A stretch of 64,000 bases of DNA from assembly GCF_014204415.1 (NCBI RefSeq), contig NZ_JACHLE010000001.1:744001-808000 (forward strand), written 5' to 3'. Both the position numbers and the translations under genes were made by a program. The notes under the pieces were generated by a model, which was not told where the DNA came from, did no database searches, and saw only the letters and a program-made list of their open reading frames with translations. Positions 1 through 8,818 of this stretch are shown here, in pieces. The DNA is from Chryseobacterium defluvii. GTDB taxonomy: Bacteria > Bacteroidota > Bacteroidia > Flavobacteriales > Weeksellaceae. Positions within the stretch are counted from its first letter, which is position 1. Every line of letters starts with the position of its first letter.

Positions 1-731
1 TTTCCGGTAAAGCCAGTCCATTACCGTGGGGCGTAAAATCCTATAAAGGCAGTGACATCTATACTGCCGAGGATATGCCGGAAATTGATTATATGCTTCT
101 TTCCCACGACCATTATGACCATTTGGATTACGAAACGGTAAAAGCATTGCAGCCTAAAGTAAAATATGTGATCTGCGGCCTTGGAGCCGGAGCCCATTAT
201 GAAAGATGGGGATATTCCTCTAAGCAGATCCTGGAAAAGGACTGGGGAGATGAAGTGAAAGTGAAAACCGGTTTCAGTATTTTCGCAGAAACCACACATC
301 ACAGTTCCGGCAGAGGTTTTAAGTCAGAACAAAGCCTCTGGCTGTCATTTTTCATCAAGTCACCGGCTTTAAATATCTATTATAGCGGCGATGGCGGTTA
401 TAGTGAAAGATTTAAAAAGATGGTTGAAAAATACCCAGCCATAGACTGGGCAGTTATGGAATGCGGACAGTATAACAAAGCCTGGCAATCGGTGCACGAG
501 CTGCCTGAAGAAGTAGCGCAGGCAACTACGGAGCTCAAAGCAAAGAATATGCTTCCGGTGCATCACTCCAAATTCACACTGGCACAGCATCCCTGGGATG
601 AACCATTGAAAAGGATTTCGGCCCTGTCGCAGGCAAAACCATACCGTCTGGCAACTCCTATGATAGGTGAACTGATCAGGCTGGATGATCCGTCACAGGT
701 GTTTCAGCAATGGTGGAAACATGTAAAATAA
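1..731 (+). CDS. MBL-fold metallo-hydrolase, 5' end outside window
   Basis: The reading frame is already open at base 3 and runs to a stop at 729-731, so the N-terminus lies outside the window. The metal-binding signature SHDHYDHLD of the metallo-beta-lactamase fold follows about 30 codons in. Later metal-site histidines are plausible at TTHHSSGRG, and a second conserved segment reads YYSGDGGY. Overall it resembles the UlaG / NAPE-PLD-like branch of cytoplasmic MBL hydrolases, which act on phosphodiesters or lactones. The substrate cannot be told from sequence. A rho-independent terminator follows directly. No signal peptide is visible in the part present. The fold is secure and the specific function is not. 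Confidence 0.85.
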   Translation, partial: SGKASPLPWGVKSYKGSDIYTAEDMPEIDYMLLSHDHYDHLDYETVKALQPKVKYVICGLGAGAHYERWGYSSKQILEKDWGDEVKVKTGFSIFAETTHHSSGRGFKSEQSLWLSFFIKSPALNIYYSGDGGYSERFKKMVEKYPAIDWAVMECGQYNKAWQSVHELPEEVAQATTELKAKNMLPVHHSKFTLAQHPWDEPLKRISALSQAKPYRLATPMIGELIRLDDPSQVFQQWWKHVK

Positions 732-781
732 AGAAAATTTCACTAGTTCATAAAAACATGAAACAGTTGATATAAAAGCGT

Positions 782-810
782 AAACCTTCTGCTCAGGCCG
801 AAGGTTTTTT
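782..810 (+). terminator. Rho-independent terminator after the MBL hydrolase
   Basis: AAACCTTC (782-789) pairs with GAAGGTTT (800-807) around a 10-nt loop and runs into a T tract. It lies 51 bases after the hydrolase stop. It also faces the end of the small minus-strand gene at 809, so it may serve both directions. Confidence 0.75.
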
Positions 811-1078
811 AATTTAATTGTTTATTATAATGGCAGACTGCATTGGAAACAATGGAACTGATCATATTAAAATCATACTGATCCCTATGAAAACCATATA
901 TTCCGAATTCTACCATAAGTTTTCTGTGAAAAACACTCAAAAAATCAATGTCATATAATACCTGTATCACATTGCCGGCCATAAACTCTTTATATTCTGA
1001 TGAGGAGTAATAAGAAAGATGATTGTTAAATCTTTTAAGCTCCTCCAGTTGTGATTGTGTGATTTGCTTAGCCATCAT
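809..1078 (-). CDS. Small protein of unknown function (89 aa)
   Basis: An 89-residue ORF starting MMAKQITQSQLEEL, with either Met possible. It is predicted largely helical and soluble, rich in Tyr, Phe, Asn and Ser, with no signal peptide or membrane segment. I recognise no family motif. It stands alone: the previous gene converges on it with a terminator between them, and almost 400 bp without genes lie upstream. Codon use resembles its neighbours and no other frame competes, so it is probably real, but no function can be assigned. Confidence 0.55.
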   Translation of the reverse strand: MMAKQITQSQLEELKRFNNHLSYYSSSEYKEFMAGNVIQVLYDIDFLSVFHRKLMVEFGIYGFHRDQYDFNMISSIVSNAVCHYNKQLN

Positions 1079-1471
1079 TATTTTTTTTAAAGATACAAAA
1101 TCCGAATATCTTTTATACCCAGAGAATTGAAAATCTGATTATAAGTTGGTATTAAAATTTGATATTCAGATATTAAACTCCTGTATATAAGAGTCTCCAG
1201 CTATTGGACAGAACTTTGAAACAGTAAATATTTGAAGATTTATTAATCAATATTTAATAATTATTTAACGGGTAAGGGTAGGGGTATTGTTTAGTTTTGT
1301 GGCATGAAAACTTAATTAGTTTTTTCATATAATTATTTGTATCAATTTTAGCTGAGAGCTATCCTGTTTCAGGATAGCTTTTATATTCAGTTCTCTCTCC
1401 AAATCATTCACAGAGCAAAAAATACTCTTTTGTGCCAATTTCTTAGCAGTGAATACTATCAAAGGATCCAC
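1079..1471. other. Gene-poor gap holding one orphan terminator and a candidate small RNA
   Basis: About 390 bp between the 89-aa gene and the PAP2 gene. I see no ORF worth calling. The only structure is a plus-strand unit: a TAGTTTTG (TANNTTTG-type -7 box) at 1292-1299, an imperfect hairpin around 1304-1329, and a strong hairpin with T tail at 1357-1383. The rest is AT-rich and without pattern. Confidence 0.5.
1300..1385 (+). ncRNA. Candidate small RNA ending in a strong terminator
   Basis: TAGTTTTG at 1292-1299 fits the flavobacterial -7 box, although no clear TTG lies at the right distance upstream. It is followed by ATGAAAAC / GTTTTTTCAT, which can pair with a bulge, and then by AGCTATCCTG (1357-1366) pairing perfectly with CAGGATAGCT (1370-1379) over a 3-nt loop, then T residues. 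No plus-strand gene precedes this terminator, so it would end a transcript of about 80 nt. The only frame inside reads Met-Lys-Thr-stop. A leftover terminator is the alternative. Confidence 0.3.
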
Positions 1472-2278
1472 TTAAAAACTTTTTACCAGGCCAATACCGA
1501 TACTTTTATCCTGATAAAAGGGAATGATCGCTGTTGAAGTTTTTTTATTTTTACCCCCAAATAATGAATTTATTTTAGGGTATAACCAATAAGCCAGTTC
1601 TGTTGACAGAATACCAAATCCGGCACCAGCGATAACATCACCCACCCAATGCTTATCATTTAACGTTCTGTAAACCCCAGTAAACACAGCTAAAGAATAC
1701 CCGGAAATACTTAACCAAAAATGGGTGTCCTTATATTCCCTGAACATGAAATGTGCCGAGGAAAAAGCGGTTGCCGTATGACCGGACGGAAAAGAAAGAT
1801 TATTGGATTGGTCCGGCCTTTCCTCTTTCACAATATGCTTTAGCGGAACAACCATTGAAGCGGATATCAGTTGTGAAGTAGCATAGATGATGGTCCTGTC
1901 CCTGAAATTGTGCTTTCCTTTTATACCTGCTGCATTTAATTCATATACCAATACGGCAGGTGCATACTGTGTATAATTATCTAACCGTATGTGGTCAGGC
2001 TGGTGCTCACTGATTTCGTGCCGGGTGGAAGAATTAAGCTGTTTCAATTCGTCTACTTTGAGGCTGGCTACTCCGTAACCAATAAAAACAGCCGGCACGA
2101 TGAGGCTTTTATAATTTAACGATTTCTTTTGGGGATCAGAAATCATTACGCTGTCCTGCCTGGGTTTTGGGACCGTATCATTAGTCTGAGCGGCTAATTT
2201 TGTGTAAACTGATAATAAAATAACAATGAACATTATTATTTTTTTGTAATGTGCTGACATTGCTTTAAATTCTTTCAT
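1472..2278 (-). CDS. PAP2-family membrane phosphatase
   Basis: This 268-aa protein carries the three PAP2 phosphatase motifs: KHIVKEERP (KxxxxxxRP), SFPSGHTA (PSGH) and YRTLNDKHWVGD (a variant of SRxxxxxHxxxD). An N-terminal hydrophobic stretch ending in KLAAQ looks like a signal peptide or anchor, and several membrane segments surround the motifs. Family members remove phosphate from lipids, including lipid A (LpxE/LpxF), undecaprenyl-PP and PG-P. It is last in the minus-strand series receptor - HD protein - PAP2. The long start overlaps the HD gene by 14 nt; starting at Met7 (2260) avoids this and puts the signal peptide at the N-terminus. Lipid A is a guess from context. Confidence 0.85.
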   Translation of the reverse strand: MKEFKAMSAHYKKIIMFIVILLSVYTKLAAQTNDTVPKPRQDSVMISDPQKKSLNYKSLIVPAVFIGYGVASLKVDELKQLNSSTRHEISEHQPDHIRLDNYTQYAPAVLVYELNAAGIKGKHNFRDRTIIYATSQLISASMVVPLKHIVKEERPDQSNNLSFPSGHTATAFSSAHFMFREYKDTHFWLSISGYSLAVFTGVYRTLNDKHWVGDVIAGAGFGILSTELAYWLYPKINSLFGGKNKKTSTAIIPFYQDKSIGIGLVKSF

Positions 2279-2849
2279 TGATGAGTTGAATATTCACTTT
2301 CTTGAACTTTGTCAGAATTTTTTTGCCATAATCCGTATGATAGTGATGGTGGGTAAGGACATGATAATTTTCTGCCGACCATTCCTGATCAGTATAGTAC
2401 CTGCCAAGACAGGTCTCAAACTCAAGCCGGATTGCCTTTTCATATTCCGGATAATTAATCCGGGCAAAGTGGTACAGATCGGCATCACATAAGACTTTTT
2501 CTTCAATAGAGCCTGGGTTTTGCGGAAATCTGGTGGCATCAATACACTTTAAAACGGTTTCGATGAAGCTGTTGCGGCATCCGAGTTTTTCCAAAAATTC
2601 TGCAGCTATTCTTTTGCTTTCCTGTTCATGCCCTATATATTTTTTTGTATATCCGCAATCATGAAACCAGGCTGCCGTTTCTACAGTAAGCATTTCTTCT
2701 TCCGTAAGATTACTTTGCCTGCCGATTTCTATTGCTGCTTCCACAGCTTCGATCGTGTGGCTGACTGTATGAAAATGAAGATTATCCGGGAGATGATGGG
2801 TGAGAAATGCTATCGCATACTCCTTCACTTGTTCGATCAAATTTTCCAT
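2265..2849 (-). CDS. HD-domain phosphohydrolase
   Basis: A 194-aa soluble protein with an HD-superfamily metal site: HTVSH near residue 30, AAWFHDCGY near residue 62 (the HD pair) and a downstream LCDADLYHF that can supply the last Asp. HD proteins of this size hydrolyse phosphate esters or nucleotides. The gene follows the outer-membrane receptor stop by 27 bp and runs into the PAP2 gene, so the three are probably one transcript, driven from the regulated promoter near 5300. Nothing in the sequence identifies its substrate. Confidence 0.8.
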   Translation of the reverse strand: MENLIEQVKEYAIAFLTHHLPDNLHFHTVSHTIEAVEAAIEIGRQSNLTEEEMLTVETAAWFHDCGYTKKYIGHEQESKRIAAEFLEKLGCRNSFIETVLKCIDATRFPQNPGSIEEKVLCDADLYHFARINYPEYEKAIRLEFETCLGRYYTDQEWSAENYHVLTHHHYHTDYGKKILTKFKKVNIQLINERI

Positions 2850-2876
2850 AGTGTTATTAACTTTAGTTTTTCATAT

Positions 2877-5291
2877 TCAGAATTTATAGCTGTAGCCTAA
2901 ACGAACGACCTGAGTTTCGTAATAGTCATCACTGGTATATCTAAAGTCCATACCCCGGATCTGTTTTTTAGTAACCAGTGTGTTCAATAAATCAGTAGCA
3001 TTTAAGAAAATCTCTCCTTTACCTTTCTGAATTGCCTTTTTCAGACCTGCATCTACTGAAAATCTTGAAAGTATTTTCCCTTGTGGTATGATGTCCGGAG
3101 CCAGATATACTGCTGTCAACTGACCGTCCCATCCCTTTGCAAAATGAAAAACATTATTCAGCTTAATATTTCCGGATAAGGCTGTCTGCTTATTGGCAGA
3201 AAATATATTGGGTTGCGGATACAAATTTTCTACGGTAAAAGCATTGATCTGATTTCTATACAGGTTTCCGTTGATATTAAAGGAATACAAGCCTGAAACT
3301 TTTTGATTTAATATAGCTTCTAAACCCGTATTGTAGCTTTTTCCCGCATTTTGAAATACAGCATACACCAATGTACTTCCCGGAACAATACTTGAAATTC
3401 TAGTGATCGTGCCCTCAGAAAAACGATGATACAGGGCACTGTATAAATATCCGCTGTTCCAATTATGCTTATACCCTAATTCTATGGAATTGGTAAACTG
3501 CGGACGCAGAGTGGGATTTCCTACTTTTATGATTTCTGCATCATCATATTTTGGGAAAATACGGATGTCTACTTCATTGGGCCTGTCCACCCTGCGGTTA
3601 TAAAACAGGGACAATTTATTGTTTTCATTGAATTTATAAGCTAATCTGAAATTAGGGAAGGGTTGTGTATAATGATAGCCGTCACTTTTATAGGTCGGAT
3701 GATCAGGGTTTACGTCATACTGAATATTTACATACTCTAATCGCAGTCCTAATTCTGCTTCCCATGTTGAATTTTCAAAAACATAATTACCATATAAAGC
3801 AGGGATTATTTCTTTATAAGTTGCCCAGCCTCCCGCACTGGCATCTAAAACAGAATGGGCTCCGGGAATAAAGTTCATATTGGTCGGAATGCTCCTGTTT
3901 CTGAATTTGAAGCCGGTTTCTATACGTCCGTATTTTAGAGGCTTGATATAATCTATATTAAAATCATATACTTTTTCATCCGATAATAGTTTGAAGGCAT
4001 CTGTTCCCGTAGTGTCAGGTAAGTAATTATCATAAAAATACTGTTCATTTTCACGGTGAAATGTGTAATTGAATCCTATATTGAGCAAATGTCCCGGCTC
4101 CTGAAATTTATGTTGGTAGCCGGCTGTAGCCATTACTGTAGTTTTGATCTCATCTTCCAGAAATTGCCAGAGACGTAATCGCTGTGACAAATCACCATTG
4201 AAGAAAGGCTGGTCGCCTCTGTCAATAATTTTTTCATTGCCATACATCCCTGAAATGGTAAGTGTATTTTGCTCGTTCATGGTCCAGTCTATGCCGGCTT
4301 TTGTGGTAAGGAAGTTGGTATTCCTGTTTCTTTTTAATTGGGAGTTGATCACAGTTCCATCATCATAGTTGCGAGTTACAAATTCATTTTTGTTCAGCGT
4401 TTGTGTATAGAGATTATCGGCCTGTAGAAAGATATTTACTTTGTCTTTTCTGTAATTAAGTGACAGAGAGGGATTGATCTTCGGAGTGAAAGTATATTGT
4501 GGTCTTATCGTTGGAAGGTTTTCTTTCCGTACCCACAGCGAACCTGTTCCATAAGTAAATCCTGCTTTGCCATTAAAACCGTTCTGCTTATTTTTCTTCA
4601 TGATAATATTGATGATACCGGCATTCCCATTGGCATCATACTTTGAAGAAGGATTATTAATGATCTCAATTTTATCAATGGCAGACGAAGGAATGTTATC
4701 TAATCCTGTCTGGCTGCCAAAGCCGGTTAAAGCCGTTTGTTTACCATCAATTAATACCGTTACTTTATCATTGCCTCTTAATTGTACTTTTCCTTCCTGT
4801 ACAGTGATGCCGGGAAGATTTTGCATACTCTGCAACACAGACCCGCCACTTTGACTGATATTGTCTGCTACTGAAAATGTTTTTTTATCCATTTTATGAT
4901 CAATAGTGTTTCGCTTACCTGTAACCACTACCTCTTGTATGGAAGCCACTTTTTCCTGCATTTCAATAGAAGGAACCTCCAGATATTCTGAAAGGCTGCC
5001 TATAAAAAGCGGTTGCGTTTTAGTCTCATAACCGGAAAAAGAGATCTGTAAATTATAATTTCCCGGTTTTATATTATTAAAAGTAAATCTGCCTTTGTCA
5101 TTGGTTACCGTACCGGATATAAATGCCTCATCCTTACTGCTTGTTAAAATTGCATTGGCATAAGGAATGATGGTTTTATCTGAAAATGTTTTTACCTCTC
5201 CTGAAATGGTTACAGAAGTGATCTGCGCAAAAGAACAGGTAAAAGATTGGAGAAAAAGGATGAATAAAAAAATGAAATTCTTTTTTTGCAT
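2877..5291 (-). CDS. Outer-membrane beta-barrel receptor (CarboxypepD-regulatory-like plus TonB-dependent-type barrel)
   Basis: An open frame extends to 5369, but the Met at 5291 begins a clear signal peptide (MQKKNFIFLFILFLQSF, cut after SFAQ), so I place the start there, giving 804 aa. Order: signal peptide, a carboxypeptidase-regulatory-like beta sandwich (residues about 25-100), a plug-like segment (EVVVTGKR, LRGNDKVTVLIDGK, IEIINNPSSKYDANG), then a long barrel ending in aromatic YSYKF. This is the layout of Bacteroidota outer-membrane beta-barrel family proteins, often of unknown cargo. It heads the transcript with the HD and PAP2 genes and has a response-regulator-type box and an inverted repeat in its promoter. 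A role in envelope remodelling is inferred from neighbours only. Confidence 0.85.
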   Translation of the reverse strand: MQKKNFIFLFILFLQSFTCSFAQITSVTISGEVKTFSDKTIIPYANAILTSSKDEAFISGTVTNDKGRFTFNNIKPGNYNLQISFSGYETKTQPLFIGSLSEYLEVPSIEMQEKVASIQEVVVTGKRNTIDHKMDKKTFSVADNISQSGGSVLQSMQNLPGITVQEGKVQLRGNDKVTVLIDGKQTALTGFGSQTGLDNIPSSAIDKIEIINNPSSKYDANGNAGIINIIMKKNKQNGFNGKAGFTYGTGSLWVRKENLPTIRPQYTFTPKINPSLSLNYRKDKVNIFLQADNLYTQTLNKNEFVTRNYDDGTVINSQLKRNRNTNFLTTKAGIDWTMNEQNTLTISGMYGNEKIIDRGDQPFFNGDLSQRLRLWQFLEDEIKTTVMATAGYQHKFQEPGHLLNIGFNYTFHRENEQYFYDNYLPDTTGTDAFKLLSDEKVYDFNIDYIKPLKYGRIETGFKFRNRSIPTNMNFIPGAHSVLDASAGGWATYKEIIPALYGNYVFENSTWEAELGLRLEYVNIQYDVNPDHPTYKSDGYHYTQPFPNFRLAYKFNENNKLSLFYNRRVDRPNEVDIRIFPKYDDAEIIKVGNPTLRPQFTNSIELGYKHNWNSGYLYSALYHRFSEGTITRISSIVPGSTLVYAVFQNAGKSYNTGLEAILNQKVSGLYSFNINGNLYRNQINAFTVENLYPQPNIFSANKQTALSGNIKLNNVFHFAKGWDGQLTAVYLAPDIIPQGKILSRFSVDAGLKKAIQKGKGEIFLNATDLLNTLVTKKQIRGMDFRYTSDDYYETQVVRLGYSYKF

Positions 5292-5295
5292 GAAA

Positions 5296-5321
5296 TTGTA
5301 TCTTAAAATTTTATGATACAA
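5296..5321 (-). promoter_or_regulatory. 26-bp inverted repeat in the receptor 5' region
   Basis: TTGTATC (5296-5302) and GATACAA (5315-5321) are perfect inverted arms around a 12-bp centre that itself contains AAAATTTT. The repeat lies 5 bp from the chosen start codon and touches the -7-like CAGTTTTG (complement of 5319-5326). It may be an operator for a second regulator or an mRNA hairpin over the start. Confidence 0.5.
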
Positions 5322-5352
5322 AACTGCGAACTGATTTAGAAGAAATTTTGAA
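5319..5352 (-). promoter_or_regulatory. Receptor promoter with response-regulator-type direct repeat
   Basis: On the minus strand TTCAAAATTTC is followed directly by TTCTAAATCAG, two half-sites 11 bp apart, which is the OmpR/PhoB spacing. The 14-bp core TTCAAAATTTCTTC (complement of 5339-5352) recurs exactly before two other genes of this cluster. A -7-like CAGTTTTG (5319-5326) sits 12 bp downstream, so a bound regulator would lie over the -33 region as an activator. Confidence 0.6.
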
Positions 5353-5415
5353 CAGTGATTGTTATACATTTTATCTGTTTAAAGATAGTACAGTACTAAA
5401 GAGGTTCACTACTTA

Positions 5416-7392
5416 TTATTCTTTCATTTTTCCGTTTTTAAACCTTTCACTTGCAGTCTGATAATAAGAAATAGTCTGAGAAACCAGAATTTTATTCTGA
5501 TCCTTCACTTCAGACATTGATTTTTCTTTTTCAGAAACCATGAATTGCTTTATCCGCTTACGGTCATCTATTTGAGTAAACTGATTGCCTTTTAGCATTC
5601 CTAATGTTCTGTAATTTCCAATGAATGCCCGTTCATCTCCTGCTTTCATCAGGTTAACATCCTTGCCATATAAAGCGGTATTATAATTCCATCCCAAATA
5701 TCCGAGCAATGTAGGCACAAGATCTATTTGAGAGGTTAGCCTGTTTATTTTTTCAGGTTTGTGAGGCAGATTATAAATGATAGCAGGAATATGGTGTTTA
5801 TCAATATTGATCTCCCATTTTCCGGCACTGCTTGCACAGTGATCAGCTACGATCAAAAACACCGTATTGCGGAACCACGACTTTTCTTTAGCATTCATTA
5901 TGAACTTGCCTAGTGCATAGTCAGTATATTTTACGGCAGCATTCCTGTTGCCTTGAGGAAGGTCAATGGTTTTAGCAGGAAAAGTATAAGGTTTATGATT
6001 AGAAGTAGTCATAATGAACTGAAAGAATGGAGTGCTGGTTGTTGCGCTTTTATCCGCATATTGAATTGCCTGTTTGTATAGATCCTCATCACAAATTCCC
6101 CATGCATTTTCAAAACTCACTTCATGATCCGGGATTTTATAACGATGGGTTGCTATTTTATCTGATAAAGGATTTCCCCTGTCCCTGTCCACAATATCAA
6201 ATCCCTGTCCGCCGAAAAAGTTATTCATATTGTCAAAATAGCCGTCACCACCATAAATAAAGTATGGATGATAGTTTTTCTGCCTTAATACTGTTGCTAT
6301 GGAAAACAGGTTTTGATTATCCGGTCTTCTTACAATACTATTTCCCGGGGTAGGAGGAACACACAAAGTAAGGGCTTCCATGCCTCTTACCGTTCTTGTT
6401 CCGGTAGCATACAGATTAGTGAAGAAAATACTTTTTTTAGCTAAATTGTCATAATTGGGAGTAAGATTTTCCTTATTTCCAAATGCCGACAGGAAATCTG
6501 CGCTGAAACTTTCAATGGCAATAAGTATAATATTAGGATGAGCTTCATTATTACCCGCTATATATCGGGTTATATTGTCCCACTGACTGGAAGTATATCG
6601 TTCGTTTTCCTGTAACAGGTCCTTTTTTACAATAGAGTAGGCTTCCTTTTCAGGAAGTTTGGGATAGAAAGTTCCATAATCAAGCTCATTAGACCTGAAA
6701 GCAGCAAAAAATGAATACACTCCATTTTTCCCAAGCTCATTAACGACCAGGTTATTACTGAACTCGGCCTGTTTATTTTTTGTGACAGATGATAACAAGA
6801 AGGTAATAAATAACAGGGGAATTGCATAGACAGCCCGGATTTTAACAGGCTTTTGATCCGAAAACGTACTTGCAAAAGCTCCGGTTCTGTATAATAGGAA
6901 GAAAGTAAGAGCAACTAAACTCAGCAATACTCCAATAATTAATGGTAACGGATAAGATTCATTGATATTGGAAACTACTTCGTAAGTGTATATTAAATAA
7001 TCTACAGCAATAAAATTAAACCTTGCACCAAATTCATCCCAAAAAGGAATTTCGGCCATTAGACTGAAATAGATAATGATAAGAGCTATTGCAAGATAAG
7101 TGTAAGTAAAAATCTTATCAAATAGCGTTCCTGTCCATTTTTTTGGAAATACCAGAAGGTAAACAGCATAAAGCGTTAAAAAAAACAATCCTGTTGCCAG
7201 ATCAAAAACAAATCCTGTGAAAAATGTCCTCACCAGCGATATGAAATTAAAGTCCACATCTTTAAAAGACCAGATAAAAAATGTGACCCTTATCAAAAAT
7301 GAAAGGAGAATGTATAGCCCTAAAACAGTGAAAAATGCTGAAAATCTGCTCTTAAAGATCTTTCCTTTCAGAGATCTTGTCTTTGTACTCAT
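5416..7392 (-). CDS. LTA synthase / EptA-like sulfatase-fold membrane phosphotransferase
   Basis: A 658-aa protein with five N-terminal membrane helices (residues about 20-40, 55-80, 95-115, 150-168, 188-205) followed by an extracytoplasmic alkaline-phosphatase-fold domain. Visible catalytic features are the metal-binding Glu in ILIAIESFSADF (near 294), the Thr nucleophile region TGTRTVRGMEA (near 334) and the late metal site FLIVADHCASS. The family transfers phosphoglycerol or phosphoethanolamine from phospholipid to envelope acceptors such as LTA, lipid A or glycans. A Gram-negative flavobacterium has no LTA, so lipid A or surface glycan is the likelier acceptor (inference). It has its own promoter with the shared regulatory box and sits between the two-component genes and the receptor. 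Confidence 0.85.
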   Translation of the reverse strand: MSTKTRSLKGKIFKSRFSAFFTVLGLYILLSFLIRVTFFIWSFKDVDFNFISLVRTFFTGFVFDLATGLFFLTLYAVYLLVFPKKWTGTLFDKIFTYTYLAIALIIIYFSLMAEIPFWDEFGARFNFIAVDYLIYTYEVVSNINESYPLPLIIGVLLSLVALTFFLLYRTGAFASTFSDQKPVKIRAVYAIPLLFITFLLSSVTKNKQAEFSNNLVVNELGKNGVYSFFAAFRSNELDYGTFYPKLPEKEAYSIVKKDLLQENERYTSSQWDNITRYIAGNNEAHPNIILIAIESFSADFLSAFGNKENLTPNYDNLAKKSIFFTNLYATGTRTVRGMEALTLCVPPTPGNSIVRRPDNQNLFSIATVLRQKNYHPYFIYGGDGYFDNMNNFFGGQGFDIVDRDRGNPLSDKIATHRYKIPDHEVSFENAWGICDEDLYKQAIQYADKSATTSTPFFQFIMTTSNHKPYTFPAKTIDLPQGNRNAAVKYTDYALGKFIMNAKEKSWFRNTVFLIVADHCASSAGKWEINIDKHHIPAIIYNLPHKPEKINRLTSQIDLVPTLLGYLGWNYNTALYGKDVNLMKAGDERAFIGNYRTLGMLKGNQFTQIDDRKRIKQFMVSEKEKSMSEVKDQNKILVSQTISYYQTASERFKNGKMKE

Positions 7393-7424
7393 ATCTTACT
7401 CGTTAGAAACGGGTAAAATGCGGG

Positions 7425-7450
7425 CTCAATTTTGAAGAAATTTTGAATTG
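7425..7450 (-). promoter_or_regulatory. Response-regulator-type box before the phosphotransferase
   Basis: The minus strand reads TTCAAAATTTC then TTCAAAATTGA, the most regular of the three 11-bp direct repeats in this cluster. The 14-bp core is the complement of 7434-7447. It lies about 40 bp upstream of the start codon at 7392. I find no good TANNTTTG at the expected distance here. Confidence 0.6.
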
Positions 7451-7504
7451 CGAATCAATCACAAATTCCTTTATCAAAAATTAGTAAATTTTTGGGCGTA
7501 ATTT

Positions 7505-8818
7505 TTACAGGTATACTGAAAAAATGTGATGATCATTCTCAAACTTATAGCTGATCGTCCAATGATGAAAGCTGCTTATTTCCTTAATGATAGCCAATCC
7601 CAGACCACTTCCACTATTATCCTCGGATGCCCTTGAAAACCGTTTGAAAAGAGACTCAGTATTTAATTCTTTCTCCCCGAAATTAGCAACCTCAAACGTC
7701 GAATTAGTCAATGTGACCAAAACAGAATTATTAGGTAAAGTATGACGAATGGCATTGATCAATAAATTGTTGATTAGGATCTCTGTTAAGCTGCTATTAC
7801 CATTTATTTTTATATCAGGAGAAATTTGAGTTTTAACAGTAATGCTTTTTTGCTCAAAATGTTCATGCAATACATCCAAGCTTTGCCGTAATAAGCTGTC
7901 GAATCCTATGACCTCAGAATTATCAAACTGGCTGTTATCAATTTTTGCCAGTAGCAGAAGGTTTTTATTGATGCGTGAACTTCTCGTTAAAGCTTTATTC
8001 ATGTCTTCGGCAATATCATATTGCTTTTCTGTCAGATCATCATCCTGTAATAAAATATCCAGTTTGTTTTTTAAGATTGCCAGTGGCGTCTGTAATTCGT
8101 GGGATGCATTTTCTGTGAATTCTTTTTGGGTTTTATATACGGATACACTATGTTCTATCAATTTGTTCAGTGATTGATTAAGCTCTTCAAATTCGGTTGT
8201 ATCGGTTGTATCAAATTGAATATGGCTTTGAGTATTTAGATTAAATGTTTTGAGCTTGCCCAAGGTATCTTGAAATGGTTTCCAGACCGAAGCTGAAAGT
8301 TTCCTGTTTAAAAACAATAAACCGGCTACAATAAGTATAAAGAAAAAAACAGTGGTAACGGCAATGGCGGCAATAGTTTCCTGTGACTCTTCAATATTGG
8401 TTTCAACGGTAAAGCGAAAAGGCCTATTACGCAGGTGAATGATGGTGGAAAGACATCTGAAGCGGTCAATATTAGAGTCGGTGGAATAAGATTTTTGTTT
8501 TAAGATGGTAAAAACACTGTCCTTTAGGTGGTCTCCGTTTTTTATATTCTGGATATTGGTTCCCGGCTGAATATGATTCCAGAGTGCAATACTCTGATCG
8601 AGCTGTTCATCTGACAGCTTTAGTCGGTTCAAGGCATATGATGTTTTGTCCACAACAATTCTGTTGTGCTCATCCAGTTCATTCTTCCAAATGGTATCCA
8701 CCACAAAGTAATACACCGGAATACTTATGATAAGTATAATAAGCACATAGATTAGAAATGGCCTGGTTGCCTTACTTAATAACGGTTTCATCTTTCCGTT
8801 TGTTAGTTGTTTTCCCAT
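7505..8818 (-). CDS. Sensor histidine kinase
   Basis: A 437-aa membrane kinase: TM1 at about 20-40, a periplasmic sensor region of about 110 residues, TM2 at about 148-171, a linker, HisKA with the phospho-accepting His240 in NASHELQTP, then HATPase_c with the N box (LINNLLINAIRH) and G box GSGLGLAII. It overlaps the response-regulator gene if read from 8818. Starting at Met10 (8791) removes the overlap and is preceded by GGAAAG, so that start is also plausible. The sensor domain matches nothing I can name. It presumably phosphorylates the adjacent regulator in response to an envelope signal. Confidence 0.93.
   Translation of the reverse strand: MGKQLTNGKMKPLLSKATRPFLIYVLIILIISIPVYYFVVDTIWKNELDEHNRIVVDKTSYALNRLKLSDEQLDQSIALWNHIQPGTNIQNIKNGDHLKDSVFTILKQKSYSTDSNIDRFRCLSTIIHLRNRPFRFTVETNIEESQETIAAIAVTTVFFFILIVAGLLFLNRKLSASVWKPFQDTLGKLKTFNLNTQSHIQFDTTDTTEFEELNQSLNKLIEHSVSVYKTQKEFTENASHELQTPLAILKNKLDILLQDDDLTEKQYDIAEDMNKALTRSSRINKNLLLLAKIDNSQFDNSEVIGFDSLLRQSLDVLHEHFEQKSITVKTQISPDIKINGNSSLTEILINNLLINAIRHTLPNNSVLVTLTNSTFEVANFGEKELNTESLFKRFSRASEDNSGSGLGLAIIKEISSFHHWTISYKFENDHHIFSVYL

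Noticed and set aside
1..731. Beta-lactam resistance gene
   Set aside because: The HxHxDH motif only shows the MBL fold; the sequence is of the general hydrolase type and has no sign of a secreted beta-lactamase in the part present.
1351..1380. Thiamine (TPP) riboswitch, because of GCTGAGA
   Set aside because: The partner signature (ACCTGA-type) and the surrounding stems are absent, and no thiamine gene follows.
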